A stretch of DNA of 40,135 bases from Candidatus Brocadiia bacterium. Its GTDB lineage: Bacteria > Planctomycetota > Uabimicrobiia > Uabimicrobiales > JABWCH01. The translations under genes and the position numbers were made by a program. Where the stretch lies: positions 1-40,135 of the forward strand of contig JABWCH010000085.1 of assembly GCA_013359215.1 (NCBI GenBank). The letters are read 5' to 3'. The notes below the pieces were generated by a model that had not been told where the DNA came from, did not search any database, and saw nothing but the letters and a program-made list of their open reading frames with translations. Within the stretch, counting starts at the first letter, position 1. The number at the start of each line of letters is the position of its first letter. Shown one piece after another: positions 9,205-16,690 of this stretch.

Positions 9205-9243
9205 AACCATAAAGGGCGTTGCAGAGCAACGCCCCAAGGTTTT
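9203..9243. terminator. Bidirectional Rho-independent terminator
   Basis: A perfect 9-base stem GGGCGTTGC / GCAACGCCC (9214-9222 and 9226-9234) with a 3-base loop AGA. The flanks AAAACC (9203-9208) and GGTTTT (9238-9243) are also complementary, so the A-run and T-run serve both strands. It lies exactly between the convergent SPOR-like lipoprotein gene and the Fe-S oxidoreductase gene. Confidence 0.85.
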
Positions 9244-9249
9244 CCATAA

Positions 9250-11217
9250 CTAGCTTTTTTCTACACTATCCATGCTTTCTGCCACGATTTCTGCTAAATC
9301 TTTGGAAGATAGCTTTTCCATCATATCTTTAGTCTTTATACCATCTTCAAACATAGAAAGACAGAATGGGCAGTTGCTTACGATAACATCAGGGTTTGTA
9401 AGAGCAGCTTGTTCTACTCGTTCTACATTCACTCGTTTCCCTTCTGTTTCTTCCATGACCATTCGGCCACCACCACCACCGCAGCAAAAACTATTGCTAT
9501 GGCTTTTTTCCATTTCCATAAAATGGACACCTGGCACTTCTTTCAAAACATTGCGAGGAGCGGCGTAGATCTGGTTGTGTCTGCCTAAATAGCAGGAATC
9601 ATGATAAACAAGGCGTTTTTTTACTTCTTTGCTGAGGGTAATTTTCTTTTCCTGAAGGAGTTTTTCCAGGAATTGGGTGTGGTGGATGACTGTAAATTTG
9701 CCCCCCAGATCAGGATATTCGTTCTGGATTGTGTTAAAACAGTGTGGGCATTGGGTGATGATCTTTTTGCCAGGGTATTTGTTAAGAGTCTCTATGTTTT
9801 TCATTGCTAAAGACTGATAGAGGTCTTCATTGCCAAGTCTTCTGGCTGTGTCGCCAGTGCATCTTTCTTCTTTTAGAAGTGCAAAGGAAACTCCTGCTTT
9901 TTGCATGATCTTGATAAGAGATTGTGTTACTTTTTGGTTTCTTTGATCAAAGCATCCAAAGCAGCCTACCCAGTAAATGTATTCTGCATTAGGATTGTCT
10001 TCAATGAAGGAAACATTCAAATTTTTTGTCCAGGCAAAACGGTCTGCATGGCTCAAGCTAAAGGGATTGTATTGTGTTTCCAGGCTTTTCAAAGTCTGGC
10101 GAGCCTCTGGTTTTATTTTCCCTTCTGAAAGTGTCATATATCTTCGGACTTCAATGATTTTATCGATATGTTCATTTGTGGCAGGGCATTCTTCAACACA
10201 GGCAGCGCAGGTAGTGCATTGCCAAAAAAAGTCCTCGCTGAATGTATTTTCTAAAATTGCAGGAAATTCTTCTTTGCCAGAAAGAATATTTTGGGCATTT
10301 TTTTGGACAGCATAGCGAATTCCTGTGTGTAATTTTTTAGGATTCAGCTCTTTTCCCGTGTTGTTGGCAGGGCATACGGATGTACATCGTCCGCATTCCA
10401 TGCAAGCAAAAGTATCGAGAAGATCTTTCCATTTAAAATCATCCCATTTGTTTGCGCCAAAGGTCATGACGTTTTCATCTTCCAGGTTCATTGTGCTGAG
10501 TTTCCCTCTGTTCCCATGCTTACGAAGGAGAACATTGGGAATAATGGAAACAAGATGAAGGTGTTTGCCTCTTGGCAACCATGTAAGGAAAAACAGGATG
10601 CAGCCAAGGTGTATCCAGTAGGCAACTTCTGAAGCAAAAGGTAGTATATCATGAGGCAGCAGGGATGCAACGTGTTTGGAAACGAAGAATCCTTGGGTAT
10701 AATAGGAAAATTCGCTCTCTGTTACTCGGTGTGCATGCATAACCAGAAGTGTCAACATAATGGTGCTAATAAGCCCCAGGATAACGAAAGCGTCGACGTG
10801 GTCTGATCCTTCAAACCTTTTGGGGCGAGCAACTAGCCTTAATAAAGCAGCCATGATTACGCCAATCAGTACGAGTACGGAGAAAAGATCCTGGGAAAAT
10901 GCCAGGTATGTTGTTCCTCCAATGATGGGGAAAACGAATTTGCTGCTAAAAGCCTCTCCGTACATTTCGACAATTGTTGTGGTGAGAACTAGAAAGCCCC
11001 AAAAAATCATTATATGGAATACGCCCGCATACGGCCATCGGAAAACTTTCTTCTGGGCTATTACCATAATGACCAGATCTTTGAAAGCCTGCCATAGGGA
11101 TGGAATTTCATGATGAGGCTTTCCTTTTTTGAGAAGTTTAAAAAATATAAAAAGGGATCTGAAGAATATAGAGAAGGCAATAATTGACAGGGAAACTACT
11201 AAAATAGGTTTTAACAT
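9250..11217 (-). CDS. Membrane-bound Fe-S oxidoreductase (HdrE-HdrD-type fusion, CCG domains)
   Basis: A 655-aa fusion. The N-terminal ~230 residues are 5-6 membrane helices like the cytochrome-b/nitrate-reductase-gamma (HdrE) type. Then come two 4Fe-4S motifs, CMECGRCTSVCP (C272, C275, C278, C282) and CTTCAACVEECP, and two CCG cysteine-rich domains (GCFGCFDQ, QCPHCFN; HDSCYLGRHNQ, FCCGGGGG, NCPFC) as in HdrD and GlpC. Such proteins pass electrons between a soluble donor, often an electron-transfer flavoprotein, and membrane quinone. No etfAB is nearby, so the partner is unknown. The frame is open from 11259, but the ATG at 11217 gives a normal membrane start and a purine-rich leader. Its upstream region contains a MITE nested in a repeat. 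Confidence 0.85.
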   Translation of the reverse strand: MLKPILVVSLSIIAFSIFFRSLFIFFKLLKKGKPHHEIPSLWQAFKDLVIMVIAQKKVFRWPYAGVFHIMIFWGFLVLTTTIVEMYGEAFSSKFVFPIIGGTTYLAFSQDLFSVLVLIGVIMAALLRLVARPKRFEGSDHVDAFVILGLISTIMLTLLVMHAHRVTESEFSYYTQGFFVSKHVASLLPHDILPFASEVAYWIHLGCILFFLTWLPRGKHLHLVSIIPNVLLRKHGNRGKLSTMNLEDENVMTFGANKWDDFKWKDLLDTFACMECGRCTSVCPANNTGKELNPKKLHTGIRYAVQKNAQNILSGKEEFPAILENTFSEDFFWQCTTCAACVEECPATNEHIDKIIEVRRYMTLSEGKIKPEARQTLKSLETQYNPFSLSHADRFAWTKNLNVSFIEDNPNAEYIYWVGCFGCFDQRNQKVTQSLIKIMQKAGVSFALLKEERCTGDTARRLGNEDLYQSLAMKNIETLNKYPGKKIITQCPHCFNTIQNEYPDLGGKFTVIHHTQFLEKLLQEKKITLSKEVKKRLVYHDSCYLGRHNQIYAAPRNVLKEVPGVHFMEMEKSHSNSFCCGGGGGRMVMEETEGKRVNVERVEQAALTNPDVIVSNCPFCLSMFEDGIKTKDMMEKLSSKDLAEIVAESMDSVEKS

Positions 11218-11247
11218 GACTTTCTCTCTTAAAAAAAATTTCCCATT

Positions 11248-11530
11248 TCCCAAAACCAAAAAGGTATTACAGCACTCCTCACTTGCATTGCATACATAGT
11301 ATACATCGGATTCAAAGAAATTTATCCACAGATTACGCAGATTGCACAGATTTTCGAAGCCTTTATCTGCGTAATCTGTGGATTATTTTATAGGCATTTT
11401 TTGTATGCAATACAACTGAAAACTGCTGTAATCACGAATGAGACAAATATACAAATTACGCGAATGAAATTTTTATAAAAACTATTCGTACCATTCGACC
11501 ATTCGTCTTATTCGTGATAAAAATTTTTAC
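11248..11530. repeat. Dispersed palindromic repeat, family 2, copy interrupted by a MITE
   Basis: Left part 11248-11269 (ends AACCAAAAAGGTATTA) and right part 11429-11530 (TAATCACGAATGAGACAAAT and on to TTATTCGTGATAAAAAT) together match the uninterrupted copies at 13697-13863 and 15274-15447. The break is a clean insertion of 159 bases at a TA. The right part is itself a palindrome, with ACGAAT words on one arm and ATTCGT words on the other. The repeat and its guest make up most of the 401-base gene-free gap 11218-11618 upstream of the Fe-S oxidoreductase gene; the remainder holds nothing I recognise. Confidence 0.85.
11270..11428. mobile_element. MITE-like element, family T1, copy 1 (TA target duplication)
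   Basis: 159 bases flanked by TA on both sides (11268-11269 and 11429-11430). The 26-base terminal inverted repeats (11270-11295, 11403-11428) agree at 21 of 26 positions; the outer ends read CAGCACTCCTCACTTG and CAGCAGTTTTCAGTTG, and both end ATTGCATAC inside. The interior is a hairpin with arms ATCCACAGATTACGCAGATT... (28 bases, 11324-11351) and a shorter 19-base return arm (11365-11383). No open frame. TA duplication and size fit a non-autonomous Tc1/mariner or IS630-type MITE. A second copy in opposite orientation is at 25533-25698. Confidence 0.85.
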
Positions 11531-11618
11531 GACTTGTGCCAGTTGAAAAGCGTTTAATCTTTGTCCTGGGCTGATATATGCAACCCTTATGGGGTAAAGA
11601 GTAGTATATATATCCTTT

Positions 11619-12323
11619 TTAGGGCAAATCCATTTTTTTCATTATTTTATTCAGCATATTTTCTATTTTTAGGTACTTTTTGTTTAGATCGTCTAAATTC
11701 TTGAGGACTTCTTGGATAATATCCAGCCATCGTTCCTCATCAATAGTCCCATAGTTGCCTGTTGTAGAGAGCTTTCGTATTTTTGTTTTTTCCGCGATGC
11801 TTTTAAAAAAGTCTTCTGTTTTTTCAATCTGGTTTAGAACCTCTGCGTTGTTTTTCGCTAAAAAACGCATACGTTTGGTTTCATAGAGTGCTTTTGCTGA
11901 AATCTCTTTGAGGCTTTCGTCTAGCTTTATTTGCTTTATTTTGGAAGTTTTTTTGGCATTTTCCAAAACTTGTATTTTTTGAGTTTCTTCTAAATATTTT
12001 ACAGCTTCTTCTTTGGATTCTTTTCTTGGGATTATATCTTCAATAAGATTATGGCTGAAAAAGTTATGTTCGAGGGTTTCGCTTAAGCCAAAGAAAATAA
12101 CTTCATTCCCTGTTTCGCTCAAATAGTGAGCATACTCAATCAAAACTCCTAAAGCAGAGTTAGAGCAGGTATTGACTTTGTGCATGTCGAACAGAGTATG
12201 CTTGGGAATTTTTTCTTTTAATTCCAGCAAAATTTCTTCTAAATCAAAAGCAACTGTTGGATGTAAATCGCTGTGAATTTTGACTAAATAGTATACAGAA
12301 TCCTCTTCAATAGAACCAATCAT
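11619..12323 (-). CDS. STAS-like domain protein with C-terminal coiled coil
   Basis: A 234-aa soluble protein. Residues 1-~105 look like a STAS (anti-sigma-antagonist) fold: a beta strand YYLVKIHSDL, LLELKEKIPKHTLFDMHKV, TCSNSALGVLIEYAHYLSET, then VIFFGLSETLEHNF. The usual phospho-acceptor position lies in the TCSNSALG stretch. Residues ~120-234 are Lys/Glu-rich and predicted helical, ending in a likely coiled coil (EVLKNLDDLNKKYLKIENML). AAGGAATAAA precedes the ATG, and lpd ends only 16 bases upstream, so the two are probably co-transcribed. No partner kinase or anti-sigma factor is adjacent; the Ser/Thr kinase at 1521 is the only protein kinase in the window. The exact role is unknown. Confidence 0.6.
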   Translation of the reverse strand: MIGSIEEDSVYYLVKIHSDLHPTVAFDLEEILLELKEKIPKHTLFDMHKVNTCSNSALGVLIEYAHYLSETGNEVIFFGLSETLEHNFFSHNLIEDIIPRKESKEEAVKYLEETQKIQVLENAKKTSKIKQIKLDESLKEISAKALYETKRMRFLAKNNAEVLNQIEKTEDFFKSIAEKTKIRKLSTTGNYGTIDEERWLDIIQEVLKNLDDLNKKYLKIENMLNKIMKKMDLP

Positions 12324-12339
12324 ATTTTATTCCTTGTTT

Positions 12340-13683
12340 TCAGAGGTGCAAGGCTTTATCAATCGCTGCCCAACCTGCCTCTAAAAAAATTTCTGAAGTG
12401 GTAGGGTGCGCATGCATTACTTTGGCTACATCATAGATTGTACCTTCCATTTGCATAATCGCTACAGCTTCTGAAATCATATCTGTAGCATGAGGAGCAA
12501 TGATCTGTACACCTAAAACTTCACCATATTTTCTTTCGGAAAGCAATCGCAAAATCCCTTCTGTACTTCCTTCGATCATGGCTTTGGCATTAGCTGATAA
12601 AGGAAACTCCGTTATTTTATATTCCACTTTCGCCTTTTTCAACTGAGGCTCTGTCAGGCCAGCTTGTGCCATCTCAGGCTCTGAATACATATTCAAAGGA
12701 CAACAGCAATAGTCTAAAGGGCTGTCGATTCCTTTGATGTAGTTCACAGCGTGGAGTGCCTGTGCAGAAGCAACGTGAGCTAAAGTCTGGATACCATTTA
12801 TGTCCCCTATCGCAAAGATAGAGGAATAGTTGGTTTGAAGATGTCCATTTACTTTAACAAAGCCATCTTTTTTATCTATAGGGATTGTAGAAAAAGGCAA
12901 AATAGCTTCTCTTTCCTGGCTGTTAAGTATCTTTTGGCATGCGATCTTCTGCTCGTCACACAAAACACCTTCTTTGTCATAGCCTGTAATCTTGGTTTTC
13001 AGAAAAATGCCTACTCCCATGCTTCGAAGTTTTTTTTCTGCAAAATCAGATAGATAGGGATCTAATGCAGGAAGTATGGTTTCTTCTTCTGATACAAGAT
13101 TGACTTGCTTGCCAATCATAGCAAAAAACTGGCATAATTCTACTGCCGTAGAGCCATTTCCTACAATGACAATAGATTCTGGCAGTATCTCAAGCTGAAA
13201 TAGGTCTTCGATCTCTAACATCATTTCTTTGGGGACTGGCAAATCCAGATTCTTAGGTTTAGACCCTGTTGCGAGGAATATATTGGGAGCAGAGATCATG
13301 CGCCTTTCGACAATAACACAAGTAGGAGAAGCAATTTCGCCTGTCCCCTGTATCAAAGTAACGCCATTTTTTTCTAAAAGCATGGAAATGCCTTTGCTTA
13401 ACCTATCTACAATCCGTCTGGTGCGAAAAATGGCCTTTTGCCAGTTAAAGAAGATTGTCTTGGGAAAAATTCCATCAATCCCAAAGTCTTCTGCTTTTTT
13501 TATTTTTTTATAAAGCCTGGCACTCTCTAAGAGAGACTTTGTTGGTATGCAACCCCAGTTCAGGCACATCCCCCCTAAATGGCCTTTTTCGATGATCGCT
13601 GCTTTTAATCCTAACTGGCCTGCTCGAATGCCCGCCACGTAGCCAGCAGGGCCAGCACCAACAATCAAAAGATCATAATCCAT
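12340..13683 (-). CDS. lpdA: Dihydrolipoamide dehydrogenase (E3)
   Basis: A 447-aa FAD enzyme that reoxidises the dihydrolipoyl group of 2-oxoacid dehydrogenase complexes or the glycine cleavage system, giving NADH. FAD loop DLLIVGAGPAGYVAG (4-18), redox-active disulfide GGMCLNWGCIPTK (C40 and C45), NAD loop IVIVGNGSTAVELCQF, second FAD motif IFAIGDIN, and the C-terminal HAHPTTSE with the His base. The disulfide flank reads GGMCLNWGC, where GGTCLNVGC is common. GGAGTC is 9 bases before the ATG. It follows the E2 gene, so the pair belongs to one complex, though a palindromic repeat lies between them. No E1 gene is in the window. Confidence 0.93.
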   Translation of the reverse strand: MDYDLLIVGAGPAGYVAGIRAGQLGLKAAIIEKGHLGGMCLNWGCIPTKSLLESARLYKKIKKAEDFGIDGIFPKTIFFNWQKAIFRTRRIVDRLSKGISMLLEKNGVTLIQGTGEIASPTCVIVERRMISAPNIFLATGSKPKNLDLPVPKEMMLEIEDLFQLEILPESIVIVGNGSTAVELCQFFAMIGKQVNLVSEEETILPALDPYLSDFAEKKLRSMGVGIFLKTKITGYDKEGVLCDEQKIACQKILNSQEREAILPFSTIPIDKKDGFVKVNGHLQTNYSSIFAIGDINGIQTLAHVASAQALHAVNYIKGIDSPLDYCCCPLNMYSEPEMAQAGLTEPQLKKAKVEYKITEFPLSANAKAMIEGSTEGILRLLSERKYGEVLGVQIIAPHATDMISEAVAIMQMEGTIYDVAKVMHAHPTTSEIFLEAGWAAIDKALHL

Positions 13684-13696
13684 TGTATTTGACTCC

Positions 13697-13863
13697 TATA
13701 GAAACTAAGAAGTTAGATGTATACCGAAAAAGCAAAGATTTTTATCACGAATAAGACGAATGGTCAAATGGAACGAATAGTTTTTATAAAAATTTTATTC
13801 GCGTAATTTGTATATTCGTCTCATTCGTGATTAATACTTTTTGGTTTCGGCTTGTCCGAGATA
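13697..13863. repeat. Dispersed palindromic repeat, family 2, copy C (inverted relative to copy D)
   Basis: About 167 bases that fill most of the 199-base gap between the E2 stop and the lpd start. The core is a stem with arms ATCACGAATAAGACGAAT... and ...ATTCGTCTCATTCGTGAT around the AT-rich centre TTTTTATAAAAAT. The outer parts (TCGGACAAGCCGAAACC read on the minus strand; CCGAAAAAGC on the plus strand) form imperfect ends. It is the reverse complement of the copy at 15274-15447, so the E2 gene sits between two inverted copies. Confidence 0.88.
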
Positions 13864-13882
13864 TTGATTGAACCATTTAGAA

Positions 13883-15178
13883 TTAAGACAAAAGCAAAGA
13901 AACTGGATTTGTAAGACCATCTATGATTTCTTGTAAAAATCGGCTTGTTTCCCCTCCATCTACAGCCCTGTGGTCAACAGACATAGAAAGGGGAAGTATA
14001 TTTCCAACGCACATCTGGCCTTTCTTAACAATCGGCTTTTGGTGAATTCTTCCTACGCCTAAAATGGCTACTTCTGGATAGTTTATGATGGGCACTGCAT
14101 ACAGTCCTGCTATTGAGCCATAGTTTGTAATCGTAAATGTGCTATCTTTCATATCATCTAAAGTCAATTTGCGGCTGCGGGCTTTTTCTGTGATTTCTCC
14201 TATAGCTTGCGCCATAGCAAAAATGCTCAATGTGTCTGCATTTCGTATGACAGGCACTACAAGGCCATCAGGCGCATCCACAGCAATTCCGATATTATAA
14301 TAGTGCTTATATAAAATCTGGCCTTTTTCTATATCAAAGCTACTGTTAAGAGCTTTATGCCTTATCAAGGCTTGAACTACGGCTTTAATGATAAAAGGCA
14401 AATAGGTTAGTTTTATTCCCTTTTTAGCAAAAATTTCTTTATGCTCTTCCCTGATGGAAACCAGTTGAGAAATCTCTACTTCTTCAAAGATGCTCATGTG
14501 AGGAGCAGTTTGCTTGGAGATTGTCATTCTGCGGGCAATGGATTTACGTACCTGGCTTATTTCTACAGCTTCGATAAGTTCTTTGGCTTCTATTATAACT
14601 TCAGATTTTTCTATAGGTGCAGGCTTTTCTTTCCTGGAAAAATGCTCTTCAATGTCTTTTTTAGTAACTCTGTTTTGTGGGCCTGATCCCTTCACATGGT
14701 TAATATCAACACCAAGCTCTTTTGCCATAGCACGGGCAACAGGAGTGGCAAGCACTTTTTTGGCGTGCTTTTTATCGTTTTCTTCCTGCATTCTTCCTTC
14801 ATAGCTTGCAGGTAAATAAGCACCTTCTCCTGCGACCTCCAGTGTCCCAACAACGCCAAACCCTTTTTCTTCTAAGGATTCTTGTTTAGGCGGAGCTGGT
14901 TTTTCTTCTGCAATTTTTTGTGCTTCTTGTGGGGAGACATTTTCTATTTCTATTTCAACAAGAGGGTCTTCTACGTAAACAATATCTCCCACATTTCCAA
15001 AACAAACAGCGATTGTACCAGATTTGGGAGAGGGAATGTCAGCAACAACCTTGTCTGTTTCCATTTTTACAAGATGTTCACCTGATTGCACTCTCTGGCC
15101 TTTTTTGACATACCATTCTAATATTTTTCCTTCAGAAATTCCTTCTCCAATATCTGGGAATTTAAAAATAAAACGCAT
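13883..15178 (-). CDS. 2-oxoacid dehydrogenase E2 component (lipoyl acyltransferase)
   Basis: A 431-aa E2 subunit that moves an acyl group from E1 to CoA through a swinging lipoyl arm. One lipoyl domain (1-~78) with the lipoylation lysine K43 in METDKVVADIPSP, a peripheral-subunit-binding domain (VARAMAKELGVDINHVKGSG, about 145-180), and a catalytic domain ending with VDHRAVDGGETSRF, where H403 and D407 form the active-site HxxxD. The N-terminus FKFPDIGEGISEGKI is typical of BkdB or PdhC-type E2. Which 2-oxoacid is used cannot be told without E1. AGAGGAATCAATA precedes the ATG. The gene lies between two inverted copies of a ~165-base repeat. Confidence 0.92.
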   Translation of the reverse strand: MRFIFKFPDIGEGISEGKILEWYVKKGQRVQSGEHLVKMETDKVVADIPSPKSGTIAVCFGNVGDIVYVEDPLVEIEIENVSPQEAQKIAEEKPAPPKQESLEEKGFGVVGTLEVAGEGAYLPASYEGRMQEENDKKHAKKVLATPVARAMAKELGVDINHVKGSGPQNRVTKKDIEEHFSRKEKPAPIEKSEVIIEAKELIEAVEISQVRKSIARRMTISKQTAPHMSIFEEVEISQLVSIREEHKEIFAKKGIKLTYLPFIIKAVVQALIRHKALNSSFDIEKGQILYKHYYNIGIAVDAPDGLVVPVIRNADTLSIFAMAQAIGEITEKARSRKLTLDDMKDSTFTITNYGSIAGLYAVPIINYPEVAILGVGRIHQKPIVKKGQMCVGNILPLSMSVDHRAVDGGETSRFLQEIIDGLTNPVSLLLS

Positions 15179-15273
15179 TATTGATTCCTCTCATAAGGAT
15201 TATCTTTATAATTTACCACAAAATTTCCAAAAGTATGCAAAAAAATAAAATGCAATAAGAGCATATTCTCTGC

Positions 15274-15447
15274 TATCTCGGACAAGCCAAAACCAAAAAG
15301 GTATTAATCACGAATGAGACGAATATACAAATTACACGAATAAAATTTTTATAAAACTATTCGTGCCATTCGATCATTCGTCCATTCATCTTATTCGTGA
15401 TAAAAACCTTTGCTTTTTCGGCAAACATCTAACGCCTTAGTTCTATA
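15274..15447. repeat. Dispersed palindromic repeat, family 2, copy D
   Basis: About 174 bases beginning TATCTCGGACAAGCC and ending near CTTAGTTCTATA. It is the inverted partner of copy C. The uninterrupted junction GGTATTAATCACGAATGAG at 15300-15318 is the empty version of the site that holds the MITE at 11270-11428. The right arm carries an extra ATTCGT-type word compared with copy C (ATTCGATCATTCGTCCATTC). It fills most of the 290-base gap between the E2 start and the MFS stop; no other signal was seen there. Confidence 0.88.
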
Positions 15448-15468
15448 ATTGGCGGGTACTGGATTGAG

Positions 15469-16674
15469 TTACACTTTCGCTTCTTTTTTCAGCATGAAAA
15501 ATAAAGGTAGGGAGAGTATTTGCAAAGATACTGAAAACGCGATCAGATAGGTAAGAGAATGGGTATAAAGCAGCCCCATGAAAAATCCACCAAACAGCAT
15601 ACCTAGACCATAGCTTGTATTGAAAATACCATATCCAGTACCGCGTTTTTTTAGAGGTGTGAGATCGGCGATGGCGGATCTCATTACAGTTTCATGCACA
15701 CCCATTGCTATGCCCCAGAAAATGACGCTGAGGATTGTTATGCTATAGCTAGATGAAAAAGCAAAAAAGGGAATTGCTAAAGACACAAAAGGCAGAACAA
15801 TCAGAGTGTTCATCCCTGCCCTGGGATTGCCTTTTTTTTGCTTTATGACATCATAGATTTTGCCAATGGCAAGAGCTACAACAGCATCTACAGCCATAGC
15901 AATCGCATAAAACAAGGGAATCTGAGCATCTGACATAATCCCTGTTGATTTGAAATGGTATCCCATCAAAAGGAAAGGCAAAAAGCCCATGGTGGTGATA
16001 AAGCTAAAAACACTATAGAGCCAAAAGACTTTAGATAGATTCTCTTCTTGCGCTTTTTTCGAATCCTCCAGCCTTTCAGGATGAGGAACGCTAATATAGG
16101 CCCATACAATGCAGCCGATTAAGAGCGCAAAAGGAATCCATAGAAAGCTGTAAGCTTTTTGGTAGTCAGAAATGCTTTTTTCTCCACTACCCCAAAAAAA
16201 GAATGCCGTAGAAAAAATCATAGGCCCAAGAATAGCCCCTATCTGATCCATGGCTTCATGTAAGCCAAAAGCAAAGCCCGTGCCTACTTGCTTGCCTGCC
16301 TGGGATATAATAGTATCTTTTGCAGGACTTCGCAATGCTTTTCCCATTCTTTCCAGGACGATCAGTACCGCGGCCATTTGCCAGAAACCCGTAAGCGAAA
16401 GCAGCGGCACGCTCAGAAGCATTCCATATCCAAGAAATACAAAAGTCCAGTAGGATTTTGTCTTATCGGAAAGATAGCCTGACAAGAGCCTTAGTGCGTA
16501 TCCTAAAAATTCTCCAATCCCAGCCATTGCCCCCACTATGGCCGCATTCGCTCCCAAAACCTGAAGATAAGGGCCATTGACACTTCTTGCGCCTTCATAT
16601 ACAATATCCCCTAAGAGGCTGACCATACCAAAAAGCAAAATTAGCCGCATGGCGGTTTTTTTAGAATCTAGCAT
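15469..16674 (-). CDS. Major facilitator superfamily transporter
   Basis: A 401-aa, about 12-helix permease of unknown substrate. It begins MLDSKKTAMRLILLFGMVSL. The conserved MFS loop after helix 2 appears as LLSGYLSDKTKSYW, and a later GKIYDVIKQKKGNPRAG loop between the two halves matches the equivalent position. RSAIADLTPLKKRGTGYGIF is typical of bacterial multidrug/YfcJ-like branches. The frame extends upstream to 16803, but the ATG at 16674 has GAGGAG 9 bases before it and follows the stop of the phosphatase gene by 16 bases, so I take this start. It is probably co-transcribed with the broken phosphatase gene. Confidence 0.85.
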   Translation of the reverse strand: MLDSKKTAMRLILLFGMVSLLGDIVYEGARSVNGPYLQVLGANAAIVGAMAGIGEFLGYALRLLSGYLSDKTKSYWTFVFLGYGMLLSVPLLSLTGFWQMAAVLIVLERMGKALRSPAKDTIISQAGKQVGTGFAFGLHEAMDQIGAILGPMIFSTAFFFWGSGEKSISDYQKAYSFLWIPFALLIGCIVWAYISVPHPERLEDSKKAQEENLSKVFWLYSVFSFITTMGFLPFLLMGYHFKSTGIMSDAQIPLFYAIAMAVDAVVALAIGKIYDVIKQKKGNPRAGMNTLIVLPFVSLAIPFFAFSSSYSITILSVIFWGIAMGVHETVMRSAIADLTPLKKRGTGYGIFNTSYGLGMLFGGFFMGLLYTHSLTYLIAFSVSLQILSLPLFFMLKKEAKV

Positions 16675-16690
16675 TTTGTTTTTCTCCTCA

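Noticed and set aside
9473..10558. Several plus-strand open frames of 60-110 codons opposite the Fe-S oxidoreductase
   Set aside because: They lie wholly inside a long, motif-complete gene on the other strand, have no recognisable domain and no ribosome sites.
11270..11428. Riboswitch or structured non-coding RNA
   Set aside because: The strong stem is explained by a MITE with TA duplication and a second copy in an unrelated position and orientation.
13741..13833. Repeated ACGAAT/ATTCGT words as a CRISPR array
   Set aside because: The words are under 10 bases apart, change strand at the centre and form one palindrome; there are no unique spacers of 25-40 bases and no cas genes.
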